Positions 33,035 to 44,399 of a stretch of DNA of 64,000 nt are shown piece by piece. The DNA comes from Acheta domesticus. Taxonomy: Eukaryota; Arthropoda; Insecta; Orthoptera; Gryllidae. The stretch is taken from NCBI GenBank assembly GCA_031308135.1, contig JAHLJT010003656.1:70946984-71010983 (forward strand). The letters run 5' to 3'. How positions within the stretch are numbered: the first letter of the stretch is position 1; every line of letters starts with the position of its first letter. The notes beneath the pieces were generated by a model. It made no database searches. It was not told the DNA's origin and saw only the letters and a program-made list of their open reading frames with translations. Position numbers and translations under genes: made by a program.

Positions 33035-33200
33035 TAATTCAAGCGCTGGTTGGGCAAATTCCCGCAAGCCGACGTGGAGGTCGGCGCCAGATCTCACCAT
33101 CTAGTTGGGGGAAATAACCGCCACCATTCGTGATAAAACATACACTACAGTTACTGTATTATGACCTTAACAGTTGACGCGCCCGGAATCATTAGTGTTT
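33035..33200 (+). mobile_element. SINE family A, 3' fragment
   Basis: Matches the family-A body from 'gccgacgtggaggtcggcgcc' to the end phrase 'gacgcgcccggaatcatta'. Confidence 0.65.
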
Positions 33201-33289
33201 CAAAACGAGTGAAAAATCACGCGAAACGTGAAAACTAAGAGTTTCCGTCGGGAGCGTAGGCTTCCGCGGCCGGAGTCAGTAGCTGCCTG

Positions 33290-34260
33290 TGACTGGGAGA
33301 CACCGCTTCCTATACACATATGTCAACACTTCACCTTGAAGGTCGCAGAATGGCGGCCGAAACAAAGGAACCTGTGCCTAGGACGCGGCGTCGCTCTGGC
33401 AGCCAAGCAACTACAAGAGTTTCCGTCCTCCGCGCGTTTGGTTGGAGTGTCTCTGTTTCCCATCGAGACGCGAACGTTGGCAGGAGTGGGCGGCGCGCCT
33501 GTGCGTGTCGATATTTTGCCCTGAGGAAGGTCGCAGAATGGCTGCCGAAACGTTGGAATCTGTGCCTAGGACCGTCTCCCAGAGTGTCTCCCGGACTGCC
33601 AAGCAGCTACAAGAATTTCTGGTCTCCGGTCTGCAGTCAAGATGCAAAGTTTAGTAGGAGTGGGCGGCGCGCCTGTGCGTGTCGACATTTTGCCCTGAGG
33701 AAGGTCGCAGAATGGCGGCCGAAACGTTGAAACCTATGCCTAGGACGTGGCGTCTCCCGGACACTCAATCAGCCAGGTGTTTCCGTTCTCCGCGAGTTTG
33801 GCTGGAGTGTCCTCCATCTCCATCGAGACGCGAACGTTGGCAGGAGTGGGCGGCGCGCCTGTACGTGTCGATAATTCGCCCTGAGGAAGGTCGCAGAATG
33901 GCTGTTGGAACCTGTGCCTAGGACCGTCTCCCCCGGAGACACCGGAGTGTCTCCCGGACAGCCAAACAGCTTCAAGAATTTCCGTCCTCCGCGCGGTTGT
34001 CCAAAAGTGTCGCCGGTCTACAATCGAGACGCGACAGTTGGCAGGAGTGGGCGGCGCGCCTGTGCATGTCGATATTTTGCCCTGAGGAAGGTCGCAGAAT
34101 GGCTGCCGAAGCGTTGGAACCTGTGCCTAGGACGTGGTGTCTCCCGGACAGCCAAGCAGCTACAAAGAATTTCCGTCCTCCACGCGGTTGTCTAAAAGAG
34201 TGTCGCCGGTCTACCATCGAGACGCTAAGGTTGGAGGAGTGGGCGGCGCGCCTGGGCGTC
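33290..34260 (+). repeat. ~190-bp tandem array, about 5.5 units
   Basis: The mark gtgggcggcgcgcc starts at 33486, 33660, 33846, 34047 and 34239, spacings of 174 to 201 bp. Each unit contains 'ccctgaggaaggtcgcagaa' then 'tgg(c/t)(g/t)gccgaaacgttg' and 'gtgcctaggacg'. The first unit is partial and the last runs into GC-rich gcgtgtgcgtg sequence. Frames stay open across units (136 and 98 codons), giving a repeated GRRACACRYFALRKVAEW peptide, but the same is true of other frames. Confidence 0.9.
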
Positions 34261-34540
34261 TGCGCGCGCGTGTGCGTGTGCGTGCGCGTGCGGCCGCGTG
34301 CTCGCGCCCGTGTCCGGCGCGGCAGTGACCTCCGGCCGGCGGCACCCCACATAGCGTCCACGGCGAAAGCGCTCGCGCGTGCCCCTGTCTGCCGCCGCCG
34401 CCGCCGCTGTGGGACGCCAGGCGGCAAGGGAGTGGGGCAAAAGGGGAGAGTTCTAAGAAGTGATGGGGTTCGGGTCCCTTCGGTGGCAGGATCCTCCACA
34501 CACGCTGAGGCAAGCGGAGGAGAGAGGGGACACGTGTGAT
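34261..34540. other. GC-rich tail of the tandem array
   Basis: Alternating gcgtgtgcgtg sequence followed by a CpG-rich stretch with a (CCG)n run near 34393-34405. Open frames here are low-complexity. Confidence 0.5.
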
Positions 34541-34544
34541 GAAG

Positions 34545-34690
34545 GAACAAAATCACGCGCCGTGCGTGGTATATTTGTTAAGGCACTGCTTCCGGCATTC
34601 GCCTGGTGTTGATTGGTGAAACTGCTAAAAAATCAGATCAGAGCAGCCAGCTTCATTTCCAGACTGGAACTGAATTCGACCTAGCTACCC
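34545..34690 (-). mobile_element. SINE family A, fragment
   Basis: Reverse fragment with 'aggcactgcttccggcattc' and 'gcctggtgttgattggtgaa'. Confidence 0.6.
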
Positions 34691-34764
34691 ATGCCTTCTG
34701 CTCCCGTGAGAACCTCAATGGGAGGAGGTAAAGTCTCCCAATAAATTTGCAAACATTATTACGG

Positions 34765-35335
34765 TGAAGCTGGCTCCGATTATCATCTGATGTCACTGCA
34801 GTGCCTTTGACCGGGAGGTCGTAAGTTCGAGCCCCGACCATGACATGATTTTTCACATTATCTAGACAGACAGCTTGCACACTAGCTAGATAGGTACAGT
34901 TCAGCCTAAGTCTGAGGATAATTCTAGTGTCCGGCTGTTCTAATCGGTAGTTTTCCGTGGTTTCCCTGATCAACACTTTGAGAGAATGCCGGAACAGTAC
35001 CTTAATAAACAGGCCACGGACCGCGCTCTTTCTTTCCTCTCCTTTCGTATTCTCACCCTTTATACACACACGACGCACTGCACTACCACATTTGTTGGGT
35101 GACAGTTGGGAGGACCAGTTGGGAGCTTAGAGGTTTTTCCGATTGGGGCTGTGCTACGCTGATGCGAGATAGCCGATCGGGGAAAATTCCCACAAGGTGA
35201 CGTACGTGGGCGCCAGATCCGCCAGCAAGCGTGGGAAGACCATCGCCACCTCCCGCGATAAAAATAATGCACTACTCTTACGAGACTAATGGCATTAGCA
35301 TTTGACGTGCACGGAATCACTAATCAGTCAATTGC
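34765..35335 (+). mobile_element. SINE family A, near full length
   Basis: Head 'tgatgtcactgcagtgcctt ... gttcgagccccgac', then 'agttttccgtggtttccctg', 'gccacggaccgcgct', 'gggagcttagagg' and the end phrase 'atttgacgtgcacggaatca'. Useful as a reference copy. Confidence 0.8.
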
Positions 35336-35399
35336 AAAATACTGAAGGAGTCAGGGCAAATGTGCCTGAAGCTTTTTTCTTTCTCACGGAAGGGGTTCT

Positions 35400-35760
35400 T
35401 CTCCAACTCAGACAAGCACTAAGCTCTCGACTGGTTCCTGGTATGTGTATATGAGTAATGAGTAGTGCATGTGAGTGTGTGTCGATGGGGGTAGAGGAGA
35501 GGAGACCACTAGCATAAGGAAGGGAAGATAGCTTACGATTCGTGGCCCGGATGTTAAGGTAATGTTCCAGAATTCGCCTAGAATTTAACGGAGAAACCAC
35601 GGAAAACTACAAATCAGAACAGGCGGCAGCTGTGATTCTCCTTCATCCAAGGTAGCTATTCAGATAATCTTCGAAAGTCCTCGCCCCCCCCCCCCATCGT
35701 AACTGGAAACTTCAGGACCTCTTGACCAGACACACTGTAATATCAACAGCTTGAGTCCGG
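35400..35760 (-). mobile_element. SINE family A, 5' two thirds
   Basis: Reverse copy directly beside the plus copy at 34765-35335, so the two form an inverted pair. A C10 run sits at 35684-35694. Confidence 0.65.
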
Positions 35761-36033
35761 AGATATCTCAGCCAGTGTTTCTATCGATGAATTGCTTGTA
35801 CAAGCAAAACTTCACATTACGATCTCCGCCCTGTGCCGAACACTCTTTCAAGCGTGCTGACAGTTCCCTAGACTACTCGATGCAGTCCCGAGTTCCAGAA
35901 ATCTTTGAGTTCGCGTTTCGGAATGCAGATCTCTATTTGTATTTGGGTCACAGAAAATAGAGTAATCAGTAAAACACACTAGATTAAGTGTGAATGATAT
36001 ATTAATTAGACAAATATCACGAATTTTTTTATT

Positions 36034-37033
36034 NNNNNNNNNNNNNNNNNNNNNNNNNNNNNNNNNNNNNNNNNNNNNNNNNNNNNNNNNNNNNNNNNNN
36101 NNNNNNNNNNNNNNNNNNNNNNNNNNNNNNNNNNNNNNNNNNNNNNNNNNNNNNNNNNNNNNNNNNNNNNNNNNNNNNNNNNNNNNNNNNNNNNNNNNNN
36201 NNNNNNNNNNNNNNNNNNNNNNNNNNNNNNNNNNNNNNNNNNNNNNNNNNNNNNNNNNNNNNNNNNNNNNNNNNNNNNNNNNNNNNNNNNNNNNNNNNNN
36301 NNNNNNNNNNNNNNNNNNNNNNNNNNNNNNNNNNNNNNNNNNNNNNNNNNNNNNNNNNNNNNNNNNNNNNNNNNNNNNNNNNNNNNNNNNNNNNNNNNNN
36401 NNNNNNNNNNNNNNNNNNNNNNNNNNNNNNNNNNNNNNNNNNNNNNNNNNNNNNNNNNNNNNNNNNNNNNNNNNNNNNNNNNNNNNNNNNNNNNNNNNNN
36501 NNNNNNNNNNNNNNNNNNNNNNNNNNNNNNNNNNNNNNNNNNNNNNNNNNNNNNNNNNNNNNNNNNNNNNNNNNNNNNNNNNNNNNNNNNNNNNNNNNNN
36601 NNNNNNNNNNNNNNNNNNNNNNNNNNNNNNNNNNNNNNNNNNNNNNNNNNNNNNNNNNNNNNNNNNNNNNNNNNNNNNNNNNNNNNNNNNNNNNNNNNNN
36701 NNNNNNNNNNNNNNNNNNNNNNNNNNNNNNNNNNNNNNNNNNNNNNNNNNNNNNNNNNNNNNNNNNNNNNNNNNNNNNNNNNNNNNNNNNNNNNNNNNNN
36801 NNNNNNNNNNNNNNNNNNNNNNNNNNNNNNNNNNNNNNNNNNNNNNNNNNNNNNNNNNNNNNNNNNNNNNNNNNNNNNNNNNNNNNNNNNNNNNNNNNNN
36901 NNNNNNNNNNNNNNNNNNNNNNNNNNNNNNNNNNNNNNNNNNNNNNNNNNNNNNNNNNNNNNNNNNNNNNNNNNNNNNNNNNNNNNNNNNNNNNNNNNNN
37001 NNNNNNNNNNNNNNNNNNNNNNNNNNNNNNNNN
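36034..37033. other. Assembly gap of exactly 1000 N
   Basis: A round-number gap, so its true length is unknown. The ORFs of 399 and 345 codons across it are artefacts of unknown bases. Confidence 1.
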
Positions 37034-37068
37034 GATATAAAAACTAGTGGTGCTACAGAATGGCACAG

Positions 37069-38548
37069 ACTTTCCCGTATTAGTTTTCTATTTCCTTGGG
37101 TCTTCGCTAGCTATTCGGAATTGCCACATACTCTTCTTGCCAGCTACCATCTATCATCGCCAAAAGTACATTTTTTGTCATTTTCTTAATTTTTTCGGTT
37201 TCCTATTGGTAGAACAGAAACATTAATTTTAGAATATTAAAGAACACAACACCTAGCCGTAAATGGCAATTTTCTTTTAAAAATTATGTGCCGTTTAAGA
37301 GAAAATGCGTTTTAGCACTACTAAAAATGCGAAATTTGAAGCTCATTTTCACAGAAAAGTTTTGAGTTTTCAAAATACTTTATTTGAAGTTATTTGAAGC
37401 ACTTACACTCACAAATATAATCATCCTTACAAATTGCGGATAATGTGCATATTAAAGATGTGAGAGATCTTTCAAAACATTACATTTATATAATTTTTGA
37501 AAAAAAACAAAAAAAACTCAAAATAAACTTCACGCTATACAAATGAGTGTAATTAGCACTATCTGTTACAAAAGATTCAAGAAAAAAATTGCAGCCATAT
37601 ACGAGAAAATGACGTTTGAGCATTTCTGAAAATGCCGAAATTTGAGCTACTTTTCACAGAAAACGGTAGTGTTTTCGAGAAACTTTACTTGACATTATTT
37701 AAAGCATATATACTCGTAAATATAATAATGTAAAAAAATCGCCGATAATGTAAATATTAATGACGTGAGAGACAAGTAAAAAAATTTACATTTTTGTAAT
37801 TTTTGAAAAAACCAACCGATAGACCAAAATGGCTTTTATGACATTGATAGAGTACATTACCACTATCCCTACCAAAAGTTTAAAGAAAAAATTTGGAGCC
37901 GTTTTTGAGAAAATTTTGTTTTTGTAATTTTTTAAAATTGCACATATTGCACGAAAACTACCAAAATTGTGAAAAACATTTACATGACCTTTATTAAAGA
38001 ACTCAATATGCAGAACAAATTTTATTTGAAGAAAAAATCTCTATCTTCAATTTGTAGTTGGAGAAAGACGCCGAAAAAAATTCAAACTTTCACAATTTTC
38101 GAAAATTCAGAGTTGTACGTGAAAATCGGACCTATGCCATGTTAAAAAGTGTATTTTCCTCTATTCATATAAAGTACCCCCAAATTTTAAAGAATCTTTT
38201 TCGAAATCACAAAGCTTCGACTAGAATCAGATCGACTGGGGAATATCAATTTTGAAGAAAATCGACCGAACGGTTTAGGCGCTAGCGTTGACCACAGACG
38301 GACAGACGGACGGAATGCCGTCAATCGATTTTTAAGTATAAAGAAGCAACAAACCATGGATTTTGACCACACCACGAGATAGAGGATTTTTTTCTTAATT
38401 TAGCAACTGGTTTTATCCACTTATTCGTTTTCACGGCCCGGCAATTAATTTTTTTCCGCCGAAAATTGGCCATTTTTTCGCGCAGCATTACATAACTTTC
38501 CCTATACTACGTATATCACTCCGTGTATACGTACGTATACGGGAAAGT
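37069..38548. mobile_element. Candidate TIR element at the copy 2 boundary
   Basis: actttcccgtat at 37069-37080 is the inverse of atacgggaaagt at 38537-38548, and homology to copy 1 starts at the next base. Near the right end is a 16-bp palindrome (38525-38540). The interior is very AT-rich and contains two or three diverged units of about 330 bp (for example 'aagagaaaatgcg ... cacagaaaa' near 37300 and 37605) and 'agacggacagacggacgg' at 38297-38315. No transposase is seen, and the 12-bp ends could be chance. Confidence 0.4.
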
Positions 38549-39370
38549 AAAAAAACAGAAAAATGCAGCTATGCATCATGTTGCCCACCCTTGAGCTGAC
38601 GTACATATACTTTGTGTCACGTAAGGAAGGAGGAAGAGGCCTCAGACAAATTGAAGCCTCCTGGCACAATGCAATAGTCGGGATGGAAAAGTATGTAGTC
38701 ATCAAGATGACCCTCTAATGAGGTGGGTCATGAAATCTGACCGAAGAATTGGAAACTGGGATGTGTTACGCCAATTTTTTGTAAGAACTTAGCTAAACTA
38801 CCAGGTCATTGAAAGGACTGGGAAGTGCAAGAAATTGATTTATTTGGAACAACCCACATTTTGCGCAAAATATTGTAGAGCCACAGACTGTCCATAGATC
38901 TGCTCATTAGGTAGCTAGTTGCAACCTGGAATAGATAGCCGACTCATTACATCTTTAGTCGTGATGTAGTGGAATAATAATAATAATATAATAATAATAA
39001 TAATAAAATAATGCGATCAAAACGTCGTTACCAAGGAGGCAGAGAAACGTCTTAAATACAAGAGTTTGGAAATCGAGATCAGCCGAATGTGGGGCGTAAA
39101 AGCACAGGTCGTACAGATAGTTATCGGAGCTCTGGGATTTGTTCCGCAAAATTTGAGTAAGAACCTGTCTAAACTCCCTGGTAATTCAAAAGACTGGGAA
39201 GTGCAAGAAATAGCTTTATTTGGAACAGCCCACATTCTGCGTAAAGTATTGTAGAAGCACTGATAGTCACCGGATCTCCTCCTTAGGTACCTGGAGTAGA
39301 TTGTATATTCAGCCGACTCATAACATCTTCAGTCGTGATGTAATGGAAAAATAATAATAATAATATAATA
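38549..39370 (+). mobile_element. LINE 3' fragments in copy 2
   Basis: Two 3' ends in a row. The second (39085-39250) keeps the frame [17 protein letters not shown] and EIALFGTAHILRKVL before a stop, and is better preserved than its relative at 20440. Both end in AAT-rich tails. Confidence 0.7.
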
Positions 39371-42269
39371 ATAAAATCAAAAAAGCAAATCAGTTCACAT
39401 CCTGTAAATATTTTTGAATTTTTTGTACGATCGTATAAACACTCCTAATTTACAAAAACCCTAGGCTTCTGTGAAGTTTGTCTTCTCTAGAGATGCGTGA
39501 AAAACGTGAGACACAGTGCCCGAAAAGTCATTTTCGTACGAAAATGGTGCATTGTGTCGATAACCTTAAAGAGAAATGATGAAAAAATAATAATTCAAAA
39601 ATGTTTATACGATCATAGAAAAAATTGTTTATTCCTGAGGGAAGTGGTAGTTTCTTGCATGATGTCGATTATGTTTCTGCCTCGACCTATCCGTCTTGAA
39701 AGAAAAAAAATTCCAAAAAATAATAATTTCATGTCCTTGATATAAAAATAATATGTTAATTTGTCAGTGTAGCATAAAAATCTACGTTCATTTAAAGAAA
39801 AATTTAAAATTATTATACGATCATAATGCGGTAAGTGTTATAAACAAAGATAATACAATTATTATTGTTGTTGTTGGATTTCGTGTGGGGGGGCGGCGGC
39901 AATGCTATCAAACGTCTCCCTTGGGTCCGTCATTAAGGGATCACATAAGCAAACATTTGTTTCATCCGAATCTCCTATCGAAACGTCTGTTTGGGAATTA
40001 CACAGATACAGATACTTATTATTTCTACAACTTGGAATCATTATTCTCTGATTTGTAATATTCATCCATTTGCATTCAATTTGTAATCTTATAACTTCAT
40101 TGGACATTTGCTCTGTTCTGGCAAAATTCTCTGCTTATGGATTCTGCCTTTGAAATTCCTTTAATTAATGCGATTCAATTGACATTTTTTGCAAGCTGTA
40201 AATTCAAAAGACGGATCATGACTTTCACAAGCGTTAATGAGTCACCTTCTTTCCTTGTTCATGCCAGTATTTACGCGCCCATATTTCTGAAGATGATATC
40301 TGTTGACGGAACCTGTTAATACCGTGCTTTATTCTCCACAACACTTGACTACGCTACTTACTCTTTACGCATTTTTCGTCACGATCACTCCAAAAATATT
40401 TAGCATTAATCTAGAATTAACATGCAAATAACCGAGAATAAACAAACCATGTACTTATTCCATATAAGAGAATCTGGTCTTATACATATTTTAATTGTGA
40501 AAAATTCAAAGATCTCCGATATAACTACAAAATTTCTTTGCATTTAGATATAATATAATAGGGCGTTAATAATAATAAATATTTCATCAAATCCCAAACT
40601 AATTATTCGAAATAAAAAAAAATTGCCTTGAATTTGCCAATATATTATAACCAATATGATGTTTTTAAAGATGATGGAAAGTAATTTGTTACACTCCAAG
40701 AAAATATAAAGCACTTGAGGTATCCAAGCATTTAATCTCACAAAGCAATTTATTTTGTATTATTTCCAGTCATGATGATAACAATATTTATTTTAGTTGA
40801 GTTATTGGTTGCTTGCGACTTTGACTTGCCCTTAGTGAAGGTGTGCTTCGTTTGTGAGATGCGCAATACAATTACACGTTACTTAGGATTGACGAGAATA
40901 TTAAACATATTACGACTGTAAGTTCTGTAAAAACGATATTTTATTGTTCATTTCGACTTTTTCTTTGCTTACTGATAGCAATTATTGTAAAGAATTCTGG
41001 TATGTTGATTTATGTGCGTTCAGAAAAAATTGTATTCTACTTGAATAAGTCAAGTAAGCAAACCTTCCACAAGGAATAATTTATTTTTCTGAAACATACA
41101 AAAATGTAAATATTTGACCGAGATATAAAGTAAATTTCTTAATAGTTTTTATATTGAAAAAAGGAATAAAATATTTTACGAAGACAAAGCAATACATTCT
41201 GTAAATTGATATTAGAATTTGTACCGCACAAATCAGTGTTGGATTTCAGATTAATACCAAGCTGATAGTTATTCCAGCCCGTATTCAAGTGTAAATTGTA
41301 CACTCTGTATTTAAAGAAACAATTTTGTATCCGTTACAAGGCGAAACAAATGAGATTACAAAACGTATTAGAATGCATTTGCATTGCGACACTCTGTATG
41401 TTACCTATATTAATGAAATACAAAGCAAACATGTCATCGTCCCATTAAACCGAAAACATAGTTCATGTTAGCATCAGATGAAAATCTACGACCGAAAAAC
41501 TTCACGATGGTCAGTAAGAAAGAGAAGTGAGGCATTCTTACAATAGTCTTGATTTGCACTCCGTATGTACATCTTTACATATAGATTTTATTTTACTTGC
41601 GCTCATTAATGCTTTCAAAGATCGTATTCCGTAATTAACTGCATTTCGATTGAAAATAACTGGAGCTAGATATGTAGATTCAATCTGTATAAAGTTTTAT
41701 CAGATGCGAGTCTGTAAACGTCCATTGTAATTATTGAATTTTAAAATTAATTTGAGTATTTAGATTCATGATGGCACTACAAATTACTTCAATAAAATTA
41801 TTGCTATTCATTTGAGTAACAAAAACGGCTGTATATTCAAAAGGCGGTGACTAAACCATTTAGAACCACAGTGTAGTTCATTTTGAATTCAAAATCATGT
41901 AATATGAAGGTTCACTAATGGGAGTTATACCAAGCCAAGCAAACTTGACAAAAATATATTAAATAAATCGGGTTGTAATGTGAATAAGGTAGTTTTGTTG
42001 TCATACTTAGCTTCTTTTTATTGGTATCACACATCATTTCGCACTCCGTAATCAAATATATGGCCTCTTAAAAATATAAATATCCATTAACTCGTCCGAA
42101 AACCTCTGAGTACACTGAATATTATAACGTCAACGTTGAAAACGTAGCCTTCCGTTTTTGCATTCAGTCGGGTGAAAGAAGTCCATTAAAGGGAATTTCT
42201 CCATCCAAAAATCAGAAGCTCGGTGAAGAAAATAATCCTCATTTGCTGTTAAAAACACTATCCTCGTAA

Positions 42270-43136
42270 ACAAAGTTGTTCAGTAGCACTGTGTCTACCA
42301 CAAAACAACACCATTCGCCTTTTCTACGGGTAAAAGCATTATTCAATAAATCAAATTGTTAAGTAACACTGTGCATACTCTGGAAAAAACAACCCTCCTT
42401 TCCTGCGGATAAAAGTATTGTTGACATGTAACAAAATTGTTAAGTAGCACTGTGTCACTGCAAAAAACACAACACTTCATTTCTGCGAAAAAAAACTTTG
42501 TTGAATAAATCAAAATTGTTGAGAGGACCCTGTGTCTATGGAAGAAAAACTTAACCTCCTTTTTGCGAATAAAATCATTGTTTACGTATAAAAACTGTCA
42601 ATTAGAACTGTGCCTACTCCGAAAAAAAAACACAACCCTCCTTTTCTACGGGTAAAAGCATTGTTGAACAAAACAAACTTGACTTCCATTGTATATACCG
42701 CGAAAAAACCTTTTCTGCGAATAAAGTCATTGTTGACGTATAATAATTATCAAGTAGAACTGTGCCGACTCTGAGAAAACACAAACTTTTTCTACGGGGA
42801 AAAGCATTTTTGAACGAAACAAAGTTGAGTAGCATTATGCGTACCGCGCAAAAAAATCTGCAAATAAAAGCATTGTTGACGTATAATAATAAGTAGAACT
42901 GTGCCTACTCAGAAAATACACAACCTCGTTTTCTAACGTTAAAAGCTTTGTCGAATAAACCTAAGTGGTTGAGTGTCACTGTGCCTACTGCAGATTAAAC
43001 AAAATCTCTCCTTTTCTGCGAATAAAAGCATTGTTGGCGTATCTCAAGTAAATTGTGCTTTCCCCTAAAAAATAACGTATCTACGGGAAAAGGCATTGTT
43101 GAACAAAACAAAATGGCGGAGTAGCACTGAGCCTAC
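42270..43136 (-). repeat. Exon 1 donor array, copy 2
   Basis: Same array as 24420-25300 with the same unit order and scattered indels, ending at the donor of the second exon 1. Confidence 0.85.
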
Positions 43137-43241
43137 CGCGGGAGCGTCCTGCTGCGCATCCATCTCCATGGGTTCCGTGGGGAGTCCAGCGGCGAAGGCC
43201 GCCGCCATCGCCAACACACACAGCGCCGCCCTGAGGTCCAT
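43137..43241 (-). CDS. Second copy of Osiris exon 1 (signal peptide)
   Basis: Same 35 codons as 25405-25301 with an identical peptide ([10 protein letters not shown] ... QQDAPA), the same donor GCG|GTAGGC at 43136, and the same ATG context. No Osiris exon 2-5 lies between it and copy 1. If the duplication is real, this would be an upstream alternative first exon able to splice, phase 0, to exon 2 at 20309, some 23 kb away. If the block is an unmerged haplotype, it is the allele of exon 1. I favour the second. Confidence 0.75.
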
Positions 43242-43299
43242 GGTCACTTGCTTCCTTCCGATCGCTTTGCGAATGCCTACGGCGCTCCGTGGCACGACG

Positions 43300-43308
43300 C
43301 CTATATAG
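43300..43308 (-). promoter_or_regulatory. TATA box, copy 2
   Basis: CTATATAGG, again 59 bases before the ATG, with the same initiator-like GCATTC. Unchanged between copies. Confidence 0.65.
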
Positions 43309-43669
43309 CGTAGCCCGCGCGCTCCGTCTGCCTCCCACCCTCCCGCGTCCCCGCTCCCGCCCTCACCACCGTCCCCGCCGCGCCTCCATTAGGGGCGCGC
43401 TGCCCTACAATTTGCGAGAAATGAAGAGGGAGACCCGGATCGTCAAGTAGACCGGACGGACCGACGGACGGACGGGCGGGCGGGTGGACGGACGGACGCG
43501 GAGGCAACGCGCGACGCATGCCAACGCGGAGACCGCGGCGGACGCGGCGGCGACGGGCGGTGGGGGTCGAGAGGTGACGGAGGCGGGTGAACGGGTGGTA
43601 GTGGTGACGACAGATGGTACAGCCGAATTGTGGTGGTGAAGACGTGATGGCTATGATCATTATTATATT

Positions 43670-44395
43670 GATTGAATGATTGTTAGTGATTCCGGGCGCG
43701 TCAACTGCTAAGGTCGTTAGTCGCGTAAGCCTAGTGCATGTTTTCCACCGGTAGGAGGTGAGGTCTTCCCTCGCTGGATGGCGAGATCAGGCGCCGACTT
43801 AGACCGTCGGGCTAGTGAGGTTTTCCCCCAAACACGTATCTCCCACCAACGGGGCACCGCCGAAGCCGGGATAAAGCTCTAAAGGGTCACTCAGCATGGT
43901 TTGGTAGTTTAGTGCATGTTAGTGTGAGGGTGTATTGTGTGTGTGTTGTGTGTGTGTGTTGTGTGTGTGTGTGTGTGTGTGTGTGGTGTGAGTGGTGTGA
44001 GTGTGTGAGTGTGTAAGGGACGAGGATAGGACAAGGGAAAATGATGGGAAGATCGCGCGCGGTCCGTGCCCCGGTTGTTCGGGGTACTGCTGTGGCATTC
44101 GCCTGGTGTGGATCTGAGAAACCAACAATAACTACCGATCAGAGCGTTCGCAAGCTATAATTCTCCTTCAGACAGCGACTGCATTCGATCTAGCTGACAG
44201 GCTAGTGTCGAAAATCCTGCCATCCGTCAGAACTTGGGAGTCCTGAGGTCTTCAGGATTAATAATCTGCATTATGCAGTGTCGCTCAGCAGTGGCTGAAA
44301 CTTCTGCTCAGCAATTCATGCTGATGATAATAATAATAACTAGAACCTAGGACCTCCCGGTCAGAGGCACTGCGGTGACATCGGGTGTTGATGGT
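43670..44395 (-). mobile_element. SINE family A, copy 2, with an insertion
   Basis: Counterpart of 25885-26440. It has a longer GT-rich stretch (43935-44015) and is interrupted near its head by the 107-bp insertion at 44235-44341. Confidence 0.75.
44235..44341 (+). mobile_element. Short insertion absent from copy 1, ending in AAT repeats
   Basis: Copy 1 reads cgtcagaactagaacc, whereas here aact is followed by about 103 bp ending in 'gatgataataataataac' and then tagaacc, which leaves aact on both sides. The tail type is the same as that of the LINE 3' ends in this window. It looks like a very short retroposed element. Confidence 0.65.
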
Positions 44396-44399
44396 GACG

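Larger units (their letters stand above)
21073..36033. repeat. Large duplicated block, copy 1
   Basis: This block and 38549-53987 are collinear in the same orientation throughout. They share Osiris exon 1, the promoter, every SINE, the CpG island and the tandem array. Differences are scattered substitutions, many one-base indels in homopolymers, and a few larger indels. Copy 1 stops exactly where the N run begins. Confidence 0.95.

Noticed and set aside
33320..33730. 136-codon ORF in the ~190-bp array
   Set aside because: The frame is open only because the unit lacks stops. Neighbouring units shift frame, and no domain is recognisable.
36029..37189. ORFs of 345 and 399 codons
   Set aside because: They consist of N bases in the assembly gap.
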